A stretch of 64,000 nucleotides of DNA, taken from NCBI GenBank assembly GCA_963840275.1, contig CAWIYK010000009.1, positions 124,001 through 188,000 on the forward strand, written 5' to 3'. The notes beneath the pieces were generated by a model. That model made no database searches and was not told the DNA's origin. It saw nothing but the letters and a program-made list of their open reading frames with translations. Position numbers and translations under genes: made by a program. Origin of the DNA: Actinophytocola sp963840275 (GTDB lineage Bacteria; Actinomycetota; Actinomycetes; Mycobacteriales; Pseudonocardiaceae). How positions within the stretch are numbered: the stretch's first letter is position 1; each line of letters opens with the position of its first letter. Positions 41,492-50,126 of the stretch are shown one piece after another.

Positions 41492-41905
41492 ATGAGTCAA
41501 GTCGAGGCCAGGGTCGGCTACCTGGTCAAGCAGGTGGCCCACGCGTTCCGCGGCGCCTGCGAGGAACCGCTCAGGAAGCTCGGCCTCTCCATGGCCCAGT
41601 ACGCCGTGCTGCGGGCGCTGGTCGACGTGCCCGGCGCGTCGAGTGCCGAGCTGGCGCGGCGCACCTTCGTCACCCGGCAGTCGCTGCGGGACGTCCTCAA
41701 AGGACTCACGGCGGCCGGGCTGGCCACCGTCGCCGACCGGCCCACCGCCGGGCGCGCGCTGCCGGTGACGATCACCGACACCGGCCGGGCACTGTTGGCG
41801 GAGGCGGACGCGATCGTGCTGGCCGTCGACGCGCGCATGATCGCCGGACTGCCGGCCGAGGAACTGGCCGACCTGCTCCGGGGCTGTGTGCGGAACCTGG
41901 GTTAG
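41492..41905 (+). CDS. MarR family transcriptional regulator
   Basis: A 137-residue winged-helix regulator. The recognition region reads LSMAQYAVLRALVDVPGASS, then AELARRTFVTRQSLRDVLKG, and the wing reads PTAGRALPVTITDTG. ATG 41492 follows the operator directly. It is divergent from the ABM gene, its probable target. The pair is a typical MarR/quinone-response arrangement. It ends with a 4-base overlap onto hisB (convergent). Confidence 0.9.
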   Translation: MSQVEARVGYLVKQVAHAFRGACEEPLRKLGLSMAQYAVLRALVDVPGASSAELARRTFVTRQSLRDVLKGLTAAGLATVADRPTAGRALPVTITDTGRALLAEADAIVLAVDARMIAGLPAEELADLLRGCVRNLG

Positions 41906-42501
41906 AGCGTGCCCTTGGTACTGGGGATGCCGGTCTGCCGCGGGTCCGCCTCGGAGGCGGCACGCAGCGCGCGGGCCACCGCCTTGTACTGGGCCTCCGT
42001 GATGTGGTGGGGGTCGCGACCGTGGATGACCCGCAGGTGCAGCGCGATGCGCGCGTGGAAGGCCAGCGACTCGAACACGTGGCGGTTGAGCACGGTCGGG
42101 TAGTTGTTGCCCACCACGAAACCGGTCATCATCTCCGGCTCGCCGGCCAGCACGCAGTACGGGCGGCCGGAGACGTCGACCGCGGCGTGGGCCAGGGTCT
42201 CGTCCATCGGGATCCACGCGTCGCCGAAGCGGCGGATGCCCCGCTTGTCGCCGAGTGCCTTGCCGATCGCCTCGCCGAGCACGATCGCCACGTCCTCGAC
42301 CGTGTGGTGCGCGTCGATCTCGATGTCGCCCTTCGCGTCGACCGAGAGGTCGAACATGCCGTGCGCGCCGAACGCGGTCAGCATGTGGTCGTAGAACGGG
42401 ACGCCGGTGGACACGTCGACCTTGCCCGCGCCGTCCAGGTCGATCTCCACGACCACCGACGACTCCTTGGTGGTCCGCTCAACGCGGCCGATCCGGTTCA
42501 C
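41902..42501 (-). CDS. hisB: imidazoleglycerol-phosphate dehydratase
   Basis: A 199-residue Mn-dependent dehydratase. GTG 42501 gives VNRIGRVERTTKESSVVVEI. The metal-binding His clusters are DIEIDAHHTVEDVAI and its repeat in HARIALHLRVIHGRDPHHIT. VPFYDHMLTAFGAHG is the other signature. It is monofunctional, as usual in actinobacteria. It overlaps the hisC stop by GTGA. Confidence 0.97.
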   Translation of the reverse strand: MNRIGRVERTTKESSVVVEIDLDGAGKVDVSTGVPFYDHMLTAFGAHGMFDLSVDAKGDIEIDAHHTVEDVAIVLGEAIGKALGDKRGIRRFGDAWIPMDETLAHAAVDVSGRPYCVLAGEPEMMTGFVVGNNYPTVLNRHVFESLAFHARIALHLRVIHGRDPHHITEAQYKAVARALRAASEADPRQTGIPSTKGTL

Positions 42502-43601
42502 CTGATCTCCTTGCTCGCGGCCAGGAACGCGTCGTTCTCCGCCGGGGTGCCGATGGTAACCCGCAGGTGACCGGGGATGCCGACGTCGCGGATGAGCACC
42601 CCGTGGTCCAGGTAGGACCGCCAGGTGTCCGCCGCGTCGGCGAACTGTCCGAAGAGGACGAAGTTGGCGTCGCTCGGCACCACCGAGAAACCCAAGCCAC
42701 GCAACGACTCCATCACGCGGTCGCGCTCGTCGGCCAGCTTGTGCACCGAGGCGAGCGTCTCGTCCGCGTGTCGCAGCGCGGCGCGCGCGGCGGCCTGTGT
42801 CACCGCCGAGAGGTGGTACGGCAGCCGCACCAGCAGCAGCGCGTCGACCATCGCGGGCGCCGCGGCGAGGTAGCCGAGGCGGCCGCCCGCGAACGCGAAC
42901 GCCTTGCTCATCGTGCGCGACACGATCAGCTTCGCCGGGTACTCGGCGAGCAGCGTGACCGCGCTGGTCTGCGACGAGAACTCCGCGTACGCCTCGTCGA
43001 CCACGATGATGCCGGAGGCGGCCTCGACGAGGGCGCGCAGCTCGTCCAGCCGGATCGAGCCGCCGGTCGGGTTGTTCGGGCTGGTCACGAACGCGATGTC
43101 CGGCGTGCGCTCGGCGAGCACGCGCGCGGCCGCGGCCGTGTCCAGCGTGAAGTCCGCGCGGCGCGGCGTCGGCGCCCACTCCGTGCGGGTGCCCGCGGCG
43201 ATGATCGGGTGCATCGAGTACGACGGCTCGAACCCCAGCGCCGTGCGGCCGGGGCCGCCGAAGGCCTGCAGGATCTGCTGCAGCACCTCGTTGGAACCGT
43301 TGGCGGCCCACAGGTTCGCGGTGCTCAGGCCCACCCCGGTCGACGTGGACAGGTACGCGGCGAGGTCGGTCCGCAGCGCGACCGCGTCGCGGTCCGGGTA
43401 GCGGTGCAGGTTTGCCGCCGCCGCCGCGACCGCTTGCGTGACGTCCGCGACCAGCGCGGGTGGCGGCGGGTACGGGTTCTCGTTGGTGTTGAGCCGGAAC
43501 TCGACGTCGAGCTGCGGCGCGCCGTACGGGCTGCGGCCGCGCAGGTCCTCGCGCAGCGGCAGGTCGGACAGCGACACCGAGGAGCCGATGGGCTCACTCA
43601 T
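42498..43601 (-). CDS. hisC: histidinol-phosphate aminotransferase
   Basis: A 367-residue class I/II PLP aminotransferase. Family marks are FRLNTNENPYPPPP, LWAANGSNEVLQQILQAFGG, FVTSPNNPTGG, and the PLP lysine in VSRTMSKAFAFAGGRLGYL. Start ATG 43601 overlaps the hisD stop by 8 bases (ATGAGTGA). Its stop overlaps hisB (GTGA). Confidence 0.96.
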   Translation of the reverse strand: MSEPIGSSVSLSDLPLREDLRGRSPYGAPQLDVEFRLNTNENPYPPPPALVADVTQAVAAAAANLHRYPDRDAVALRTDLAAYLSTSTGVGLSTANLWAANGSNEVLQQILQAFGGPGRTALGFEPSYSMHPIIAAGTRTEWAPTPRRADFTLDTAAAARVLAERTPDIAFVTSPNNPTGGSIRLDELRALVEAASGIIVVDEAYAEFSSQTSAVTLLAEYPAKLIVSRTMSKAFAFAGGRLGYLAAAPAMVDALLLVRLPYHLSAVTQAAARAALRHADETLASVHKLADERDRVMESLRGLGFSVVPSDANFVLFGQFADAADTWRSYLDHGVLIRDVGIPGHLRVTIGTPAENDAFLAASKEIR

Positions 43602-44919
43602 CGCGGCCCCCGAAGCGCGCGGTGACCGCCTGGCCGTGCGCGGGCAGATCCTCGGCGTCGGCGAGCGCGACGACCTTGTCCGCCACCGCGCGCAGCGCGT
43701 CCGCCGAGTAGTCGACGACGTGGATGCCGCGCAGGAACGTCTGCACGGACAGGCCCGACGAGTGCCGCGCGCAGCCGCCGGTGGGCAGCACGTGGTTCGA
43801 GCCGGCGCAGTAGTCGCCGAGCGACACCGGGCTGTGCGCGCCGACGAAGACCGCGCCCGCGGCGCGCACCCGCGCGGCGACCGCCGCCGCGTCGACCGTC
43901 TGCACCTCGAGGTGCTCCGCGGCGTAGGCGTCCACGACGGACAGTCCGGCATCCACATCGGACACCAGGACGCAGCCGGACTGCTTGCCCTGCAACGCGG
44001 TCGTGACCCGGTCGGTGTGCTTGGTCGCCTTGACCTGGCGGACCAGCTCGGCGTCGACCGCGTCGGCCAGCTCGACCGACGGCGTGACCAGCACGCTCGC
44101 GGCGAGGGTGTCGTGCTCGGCCTGGCTGATCAGGTCCGCGGCGACGTGCACCGGGTCGGCGGAGGAGTCGGCGAGGATCGCGATCTCGGTCGGCCCCGCC
44201 TCCGAGTCGATGCCGATCATGCCGCGCAGCAGACGTTTGGCGGCGGTCAGGTAGACGTTGCCCGGCCCGGTGACCATGTCGACCGGGTCCAGCGCGGAGC
44301 CGTCGGTGTCGGTGCCGCCGTAGGCCAGCAGCGCGACCGCCTGCGCGCCGCCGACGGCCCACACCTCGGTCACGCCGAGCAGCTCGGCGGCCGCGAGGAT
44401 CGTGGGGTGGGGCAGCCCGCCGAACTCGGCCTGGGGCGGCGAGCACACCACGAGCGACTCGACGCCCGCGGTCTGGGCCGGCACCACGTTCATGACGACG
44501 CTCGACGGGTACACGGCGAGCCCGCCCGGCGCGTACAGGCCGACGCGGCGGACCGGCACCCAGCGCTCGGTGACGGTGCCGCCCGGCACGACCTGGGTGG
44601 TGACGTCGGCGCGGCGCTGGTCGGCGTGCACGCGCCGGGCGCGGTCGATGGTCTCCTCGAGCGCCTCGCGGACGGGCGCGTCGAGGTAGGCAAGACCCGA
44701 GGTCAGCTCGCCGGCGGGCACCCGGACGCGCGCCGGGCGGACGCCGTCGAACCGCTCGGACAGCTCCAGCACGGCGTCGACGCCACGGGTGCGCACGTCC
44801 TCGACCAGGGGACGGACGTGATGCAGCACCGCGTCCACGTCCACCTCGGCGCGCGGCAGGATGGCGCGCAGCTCGGTCGGGGACGGAGCTCGACCACGCA
44901 GGTCGGTGCGGCTCAGCAT
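43594..44919 (-). CDS. hisD: histidinol dehydrogenase
   Basis: A 441-residue zinc enzyme that oxidises histidinol to histidine. Signatures are RRVGLYAPGGLAVYPSSVVM, VTGPGNVYLTAAKR, and DSEAGPTEIAILADSSADP. Catalytic Glu/His lie in AAEHLEVQT and the C-terminal GARHSSGLSVQTFL-type stretch (here CARHSSGLSVQTFLR). It is the first gene of the his block. A TAGGCT -10 box lies at 44956-44961 and GGAAGGA serves as ribosome site. Confidence 0.96.
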   Translation of the reverse strand: MLSRTDLRGRAPSPTELRAILPRAEVDVDAVLHHVRPLVEDVRTRGVDAVLELSERFDGVRPARVRVPAGELTSGLAYLDAPVREALEETIDRARRVHADQRRADVTTQVVPGGTVTERWVPVRRVGLYAPGGLAVYPSSVVMNVVPAQTAGVESLVVCSPPQAEFGGLPHPTILAAAELLGVTEVWAVGGAQAVALLAYGGTDTDGSALDPVDMVTGPGNVYLTAAKRLLRGMIGIDSEAGPTEIAILADSSADPVHVAADLISQAEHDTLAASVLVTPSVELADAVDAELVRQVKATKHTDRVTTALQGKQSGCVLVSDVDAGLSVVDAYAAEHLEVQTVDAAAVAARVRAAGAVFVGAHSPVSLGDYCAGSNHVLPTGGCARHSSGLSVQTFLRGIHVVDYSADALRAVADKVVALADAEDLPAHGQAVTARFGGRDE

Positions 44920-45241
44920 CGGGGTCCTTCCGCGTGCGGGGGCAGTGCTGCCACCAGCCTAAGCGGTCCCACCTGCGCCCGAACGGCCCACTACCTTCGT
45001 CGGATGATCCAATCTTGACGCTGGGTTCCCGACCAATGACGGGTTGTCGACGCCCGACGGTCGGCAGAGGCTCAGCAAAATCACAAACTGAAGAATTTGG
45101 GAGCGAGAGCGACGGAGCGGACGCCGTCTGGACTGACGAGCAGCGCAGGGAGCTCGGCCACGAGCGAGCGAGCAGCGCAGGAGGGAAGACGGCGTCCTAG
45201 CGGAGGAGCGAAGCGACCAATTCAACACAGGGGAGGCGACA
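44920..45241. other. hisD/carboxypeptidase intergenic region (322 bases)
   Basis: The hisD promoter side holds TAGGCT (44956-44961, minus strand). No gene is seen. The right half holds the inverted repeat GGACGCCGTCT (45119-45129) / AGACGGCGTCC (45187-45197) enclosing two copies of GAGCAGCGCAGG, then the sequence GAGCGAAGCGACCAATTCAA (45206-45225), which is related to the junction elements at 15130 and 20972. Confidence 0.6.
45119..45197. repeat. 79-bp inverted-repeat element upstream of the carboxypeptidase gene
   Basis: Perfect 11-bp terminal inverted repeats (45119-45129 and 45187-45197) enclose a purine-rich core with the direct repeat GAGCAGCGCAGG at about 45139 and 45171. It may form a long hairpin or be a small mobile or REP-like element. 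Confidence 0.6.
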
Positions 45242-46531
45242 ATGTTGACCAAACGTCGCGTGCTCGGGGCGGGCGCCGGCGTCACGGCGGCCGTCCTGGC
45301 ACTGATCACCGGCTGGCAGGCCGGCGCGCAGGAGAACACCGCCGCGGCCACACCGGACCGCGGTCTGTACGAGGTGCACGGCGCGGACACCGCGACCGAG
45401 CGGACCGAGGTGGCCGAGACCGGCGTCGACGTGCTCGGCGTCCGGGACGGGGCCATGGAGGTCGTGGCGAGCCCGGCGCAGGCCGACACGCTGCGCGCTC
45501 AGGGCCTGACGCTCGACCTGACCGGCGACTGGGCGCAGCTGCTGTCCGACCGCAGCGGCGACGCGAGCGCCCGGGACGTCTCGGCGGCCGACTTCCCGGC
45601 CGGTGACGAGGGGTTCCACACCTACGACGAGATGACCGCCGAGGTGCAGCAGGCGGCGAGCGACCACGCGGCGATCACGTCGCTGTCGAGCGTCGGCAGC
45701 AGCTACGAGGGCCGCGACATCCCGGTCATCAAGATCAGCGACAACGCCGCGACGGACGAGGACGAGCCGGAGGTGCTGTTCACGTGCAACATGCACGCGC
45801 GTGAGCACCTCACCACGGAGATGTGCCTGCACATCGTGCAGCGCTTCACCGACGGCTACGGCACCGACCCGACGGTCACCGGGTTCGTCGACAGCAAGGA
45901 GATCTACGTGATCCCCTCGCAGAACCCGGACGGCTCGGAGTACGACATCTCCGGCGGCGAGTACCAGGGCTGGCGCAAGAACCGGCAGCCGAACAGCGAC
46001 GGGACCGTCGGCACCGACATCAACCGCAACTTCTCCTACAAGTGGGGCTGCTGCGGCGGGTCGAGCGGCAACACCTCCGCGGAGGACTACCGGGGGCCGT
46101 CGGCGGCGTCGACGCCCGAGGTGGCGGCCGTGCAGGCCTTCGTGGACTCGCGGGTCATCGGTGGTGTGCAGCAGATCAAGGGGCACATCGACTTCCACAC
46201 GTTCTCCGAGCTCGTGCTGTGGCCGTTCGGGCACACCTACGACACGGTGACCGAGGGCATGACGCAGGAGGAGTACACGCGCTTCCAGACGATCGGCCAG
46301 GAGATGGCCTCCTCGAACGGCTACACGCCGGACCAGTCGTCGGGCCTGTACATCACCGACGGTGACATCAACGACTGGATGTGGGGCTCGCACAAGGTGC
46401 TGTCCTACTGCTTCGAGATGTACCCGTCGGGCGGCGGCATCGACGGCTTCTACCCGCCGGACGAGGACATCGCACCGCAGACGAGCCGCAACGACGGCGC
46501 GGTGGACATCCTGCTGACGAACGCGACCTGA
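45242..46531 (+). CDS. secreted M14 zinc carboxypeptidase
   Basis: A 429-residue exported metallocarboxypeptidase. Signal MLTKRRVLGAGAGVTAAVLA is followed by a propeptide to about 120. Zinc ligands are His185 and Glu188 in MHAREHLT and His319 in HIDFHTF. The substrate-binding Arg/Asn pair is in GTDINRNFSYKWG. The catalytic Glu392 is in CFEMYPSGGG. The CCGG cysteines after KWG fit the family's disulfide. It is followed by a bidirectional terminator. Confidence 0.93.
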   Translation: MLTKRRVLGAGAGVTAAVLALITGWQAGAQENTAAATPDRGLYEVHGADTATERTEVAETGVDVLGVRDGAMEVVASPAQADTLRAQGLTLDLTGDWAQLLSDRSGDASARDVSAADFPAGDEGFHTYDEMTAEVQQAASDHAAITSLSSVGSSYEGRDIPVIKISDNAATDEDEPEVLFTCNMHAREHLTTEMCLHIVQRFTDGYGTDPTVTGFVDSKEIYVIPSQNPDGSEYDISGGEYQGWRKNRQPNSDGTVGTDINRNFSYKWGCCGGSSGNTSAEDYRGPSAASTPEVAAVQAFVDSRVIGGVQQIKGHIDFHTFSELVLWPFGHTYDTVTEGMTQEEYTRFQTIGQEMASSNGYTPDQSSGLYITDGDINDWMWGSHKVLSYCFEMYPSGGGIDGFYPPDEDIAPQTSRNDGAVDILLTNAT

Positions 46532-46545
46532 CCGGGGCGAGGAAA

Positions 46546-46578
46546 GAGGGCGTCCGCCACTGCGTGGCGGGCGCCCTC
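46546..46578. terminator. bidirectional terminator
   Basis: A 15-bp stem with one G-T pair and a 3-nt loop: GAGGGCGTCCGCCAC (46546-46560) and GTGGCGGGCGCCCTC (46564-46578). It lies between the convergent carboxypeptidase and aminotransferase genes and overlaps the latter's stop. Confidence 0.85.
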
Positions 46579-47765
46579 ATCGCGTTCGGGCCACCGAGGC
46601 GACGGCTGTGACGGCGGCGTCCAGCTGGTCCGGGCTGATGAAGTAGTGCGGCGAGGCGCGCACCACCTCGTCGAGGTTGCGCCGGGTCATGTCGTAGCGG
46701 GTCGACTCCACGCCGGACGTGTGCACGGTGACGCCGCGTTCGCGCAGCCGGTCGCGGACCGCGGCCGAGGCGACGCCGTCGACCGTGAACGTCACGATGC
46801 CGCACTGGTTGACGCCGAGGTCGCGGACCGTCACGCCGGGGATCCGCGCCAGACCGGACCGCAGGTGCGTCGCGCGGTCGCGGACGGCCGTCGGCGATGG
46901 CGTCGATACCGAGGTCCAGCGCGTACCGGAACGCGGCGATCAGCCCGAGCCGGTCGGCGACGTTGCTCTCCCACAGCTCGAACACCCGCGCGTCCGCGCG
47001 CAGCCGGTAGCGGTCGAGCGTCTCCCACTTGCCGCTGTGCAGGTCGACCTGCCTCGGTCGCAGCCGGCCGAGCACGTCGCGGCGCACCACGAGGAACCCG
47101 GTGCCCCTCGGGCCGCGCAGCCACTTGCGGCCGGTACCGGTGACGATGTCGGCGGTGCGGCAGGTGAGCGGCACCTGGCCGGCCGACTGGCACGCGTCGA
47201 GCAGCACCAGCGCGCCGACCTCGTGCGCGGCCGCGACGACCTCGTCGACCGGGTTCACCAGGCCGCCGTTGGTCGGCACGTGTACCAGCGACACGATCTT
47301 CACGCGCTCGTCGATCCGCCGCCGCAGCGCCTCGACGTCCACGGCGCCGTGCGCGTCCGAGGGCACCGGCTCGACGCTCGCGCCCACCTCGGCGGCGCGG
47401 CGCAGCAGCGGGATCGCGTTGCCGGCGTACTCGACCTCGGTCACCAGGACCCGGTCGCCCTCGGCGAGCGGGATCGAGTCGAACGCGGCCAGCCAGGCGC
47501 GGGTGGCGCTGTCGGTGAACGCGACCTCGTCCGGCTCGCAGCCGAGCGCGGTCGCCAGCACCGCGTAGCCGTCCTCGAGGTCCTGCTCCCGCTCCTCGGC
47601 CGCCCGGTAGCCGCCGATCTCGGCCTCGCGGTGCAGGTGGCCGATGACCTCGTCGAGCACCTGGACGGGCGGCAGCGACGAGCCGGCGCTGTCCAGGAAC
47701 ACGCCGCGGTGGCTGCCGGGGGTCTCCGCGCGGACGGCGGCGAGGTCGATCGCCCCGTGGGTCAT
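46577..47765 (-). pseudogene. class V aminotransferase-fold PLP enzyme, frameshifted
   Basis: A cysteine desulfurase-like fold type I PLP enzyme. From ATG 47765 it reads MTHGAIDLAAVRAETPGSHR with LLDACQSAGQVPL and the PLP lysine Lys214 in TGTGRKWLRGPRGTGF. The frame is lost after LGIDAIAD at about 46890, where one extra C appears in GACGGCCGTCGG (plus strand). The other frame continues VRDRATHLRSGLARIPGVTV and NQCGIVTFTVDGVAS to a stop at 46577. It overlaps the binding-protein stop by ATGA. Its reaction is unknown; the N-terminal region resembles EgtE- or desulfurase-like proteins only in general terms. Confidence 0.85.
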
Positions 47766-49288
47766 CGCGGGGTCCAGCTCTGCACGTTCCACCACGCGCC
47801 CCAGGTGAGGTCGGCGTCCGCCGCGTCGACCACCGGCTCGTAGCCGTCCCAGTTCTCCCGCATGACGTAAGTGTGGTTGGGCGCGGCCAGGACCACCATG
47901 CCGGGCGCGGTCACCCAGGCGCGCTGGAACTTGCGGTAGGCGATGGCCCGCTCGGCCGGGTCGGTGGCCGTGCGGCCGGTGACCAGCGCGTCGTCGACGG
48001 TCGCGTCGCGGTACCCGCCGAGCGCGGCGCCGGAGTGCAGCAGCGGGTAGAGGTCGGGGTCGGGGTCGAACGGGTCGCCGAAGCCGACCACGGCCGGTCC
48101 GGCCGCGAGCGCCGCCGGGTCGGCCGCCTCGGTCGTGACCTGCACGCCGAGCGCCCTCGCGTCGGTCGCGAAGGCCGCGGCGAGTGCCTTGTCGAGCGAG
48201 TCGCCGGCCCGATAGCGCAGGGTGAACGCGGCCCGCGTGCCGCCCTTGGTGCGCACGCCGGCCTCGCCCGGCACCCAGCCGCTGGCGGCGAGCAGGTCGA
48301 GCGCCTTGGTCAGGTCGTGCTCGTAGCCGGAGTCCGGCTCCACGAACTCGGCGAGCACCTCGGGCATCGGCGTGTAGGCGACGCGGCCCATGCCGGTGAG
48401 CGGGCCCGCCACGAGCGCCTCGCGGTTGACCGCGTAGTTCAGCGCCAGCCGCAGGTCCGGGTCGCCGGTGACCGGGTCGCCGGCGGGCAGGACGACCGCG
48501 CGGACGTCGGCTGCGCTGTGCGCGACGACCCGGATCCCGTCGGTGTCCTCGAACTTCCCGGCGAGCGCGGGCGGCAGCGCGGCGCCGTCGAGCTTGCCCT
48601 CGCGGAAGCGGTCCGCGCGGGTGGCGTCGTCGGGGACGAACTCGACCGTGACCTTCTCGATCGCGGGCGGGCCGTCGAAGTAGGTCGGGTTGGCCGCGAG
48701 CACCATGCGCACGCCGCGCTGCCAGTCCTCGAGCCGGTAGGGGCCGGTGCCGACGGGGTCGGTCCGCGCGACCGACTCGCTCGAGACGATGCCGAGGACC
48801 AGCAGGTCGGGGAACGGCGCGTAGGGCGCCGACAGGTCGAAGCGGACGGTCAGCGCGTCGACGGCGACGACGTCCTTCAGCATCGAGAACCGTTGCCGCA
48901 CCGGGGAATCGCGTGCGGGATCGAGCATCGCCCGGTAGGTGGCGACGACGTCGGCCGCCTCGAACGGCGAGCCGTCCGAGAACGTGGCGTCGGTCCGGAG
49001 CCGGACCGTCCACGAGCGACCGTCCACGGCGGGCTCCGGCAGGTCGGCGGCGAGCGCCGGGCGGAGCGCGAGGTTGGACTGGTGCTCGACGAGCCCGTCG
49101 AAGATCTTCGCGGCGCCGTGCTCGGCGTACCCGGTCAGCGGGTTGAGGTCCGCGGGCTCCTCGGCGACCGCGAGCACGATCGCGTTGCCGTCCGGGTCGC
49201 CGGACGCCGGCGGCGCCGGGTCGCCGGTGCAGCCGCCGACCAGCGCGACCGCGAACAGCGGCACGAGCAGACGCGACTTGGTGGGCAC
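47762..49288 (-). CDS. peptide/nickel-type ABC substrate-binding lipoprotein
   Basis: A 508-residue family 5 extracellular solute-binding protein. GTG 49288 gives VPTKSRLLVPLFAVALVGGC with a lipobox VGGC. The family pattern reads LNPLTGYAEHGAAKIFDGLV, RTDATFSDGSPFEAADVVAT and TDPVGTGPYRLEDWQRG. No permease or ATPase genes lie nearby, so it is an orphan. It overlaps the PLP-enzyme gene by ATGA, hinting at a shared role in taking up and processing one compound. The ligand is unknown. Confidence 0.88.
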   Translation of the reverse strand: MPTKSRLLVPLFAVALVGGCTGDPAPPASGDPDGNAIVLAVAEEPADLNPLTGYAEHGAAKIFDGLVEHQSNLALRPALAADLPEPAVDGRSWTVRLRTDATFSDGSPFEAADVVATYRAMLDPARDSPVRQRFSMLKDVVAVDALTVRFDLSAPYAPFPDLLVLGIVSSESVARTDPVGTGPYRLEDWQRGVRMVLAANPTYFDGPPAIEKVTVEFVPDDATRADRFREGKLDGAALPPALAGKFEDTDGIRVVAHSAADVRAVVLPAGDPVTGDPDLRLALNYAVNREALVAGPLTGMGRVAYTPMPEVLAEFVEPDSGYEHDLTKALDLLAASGWVPGEAGVRTKGGTRAAFTLRYRAGDSLDKALAAAFATDARALGVQVTTEAADPAALAAGPAVVGFGDPFDPDPDLYPLLHSGAALGGYRDATVDDALVTGRTATDPAERAIAYRKFQRAWVTAPGMVVLAAPNHTYVMRENWDGYEPVVDAADADLTWGAWWNVQSWTPR

Positions 49289-49361
49289 GAGGCCCGACCC
49301 TAGCCGGGCGACATATCCTCGCGTGGGTGGATCGGGTTTCTTCTTGTGGAGGGCCGTAGCT

Positions 49362-50126
49362 GTGCGTGTCGCGCTGAGCCAGATCACGTCATCGCCGTCG
49401 CCGTCGTCGAACCTGGAGCTGGTCGCCGAGCAGGTGAAGGCCGCCGCGGCCGACGGCGCGGCGGTGGTGTTGTTCCCCGAGGCGACGATGGCGTGTTTCG
49501 GCACGTCGCTGGGCCCGGTGGCCGAGCCGCTCGACGGGCCGTGGGCGTCGGCCGTCCGCGCGATCGCCGCGGACGCCGGCGTGCTGGTGGTCGCCGGGAT
49601 GTTCACCCCGGCGCCGGACGGCCGCGTGTACAACACGTTGCTGGCCACGGGGCGGGACCGCCACGTCGGCTACGACAAGATCCATCTGTTCGACGCGTTC
49701 GGGTTCCAGGAGTCGCGGACGGTGGCGCCCGGGGCGGACCTGGTGGTGCTCGACACGCTCGGGCTCGCGACCTGTTACGACGTGCGGTTCCCCGCCGTGT
49801 TCACGGGTCTGGCCGACCGAGGGGCGTCGGTGATCCTGCTCGGCGCGTCGTGGGGCGCCGGGCGGGGCAAACGCGAGCAGTGGGAGCTGCTGGTGCGGGC
49901 ACGGGCGTTGGACTCGACGTGCTGGGTGGTCGCCTGCGGGCAGGCCGATCCCGAGGTGCCCTCCACCGCGCCGACGGGCATCGGGCACAGCATGGTCGTC
50001 GCGCCGGACGGGTCGGTGCACGCGTCGGTCGGCGCCGCGCCGGAGCTGCTCGTCGTGGACCTGGATCTCGGTCTGGTCGAGAAGACCCGCGAGACCATCC
50101 CCGTGCTGGCGAACCGCAGGATCTAG
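49362..50126 (+). CDS. carbon-nitrogen hydrolase (nitrilase superfamily)
   Basis: A 254-residue amidase-like enzyme. The catalytic triad is Glu40 in LFPEATM, Lys106 in YDKIHLFDAFG and Cys138 in LATCYDVRFP. It starts at GTG 49362 with RVALSQITSSPSPSSNLELV, with GGAGGG upstream. Such actinobacterial proteins hydrolyse deaminated glutathione or omega-amides, or unknown amides. It is divergent from the binding-protein gene and convergent with the P450. Confidence 0.9.
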   Translation: MRVALSQITSSPSPSSNLELVAEQVKAAAADGAAVVLFPEATMACFGTSLGPVAEPLDGPWASAVRAIAADAGVLVVAGMFTPAPDGRVYNTLLATGRDRHVGYDKIHLFDAFGFQESRTVAPGADLVVLDTLGLATCYDVRFPAVFTGLADRGASVILLGASWGAGRGKREQWELLVRARALDSTCWVVACGQADPEVPSTAPTGIGHSMVVAPDGSVHASVGAAPELLVVDLDLGLVEKTRETIPVLANRRI

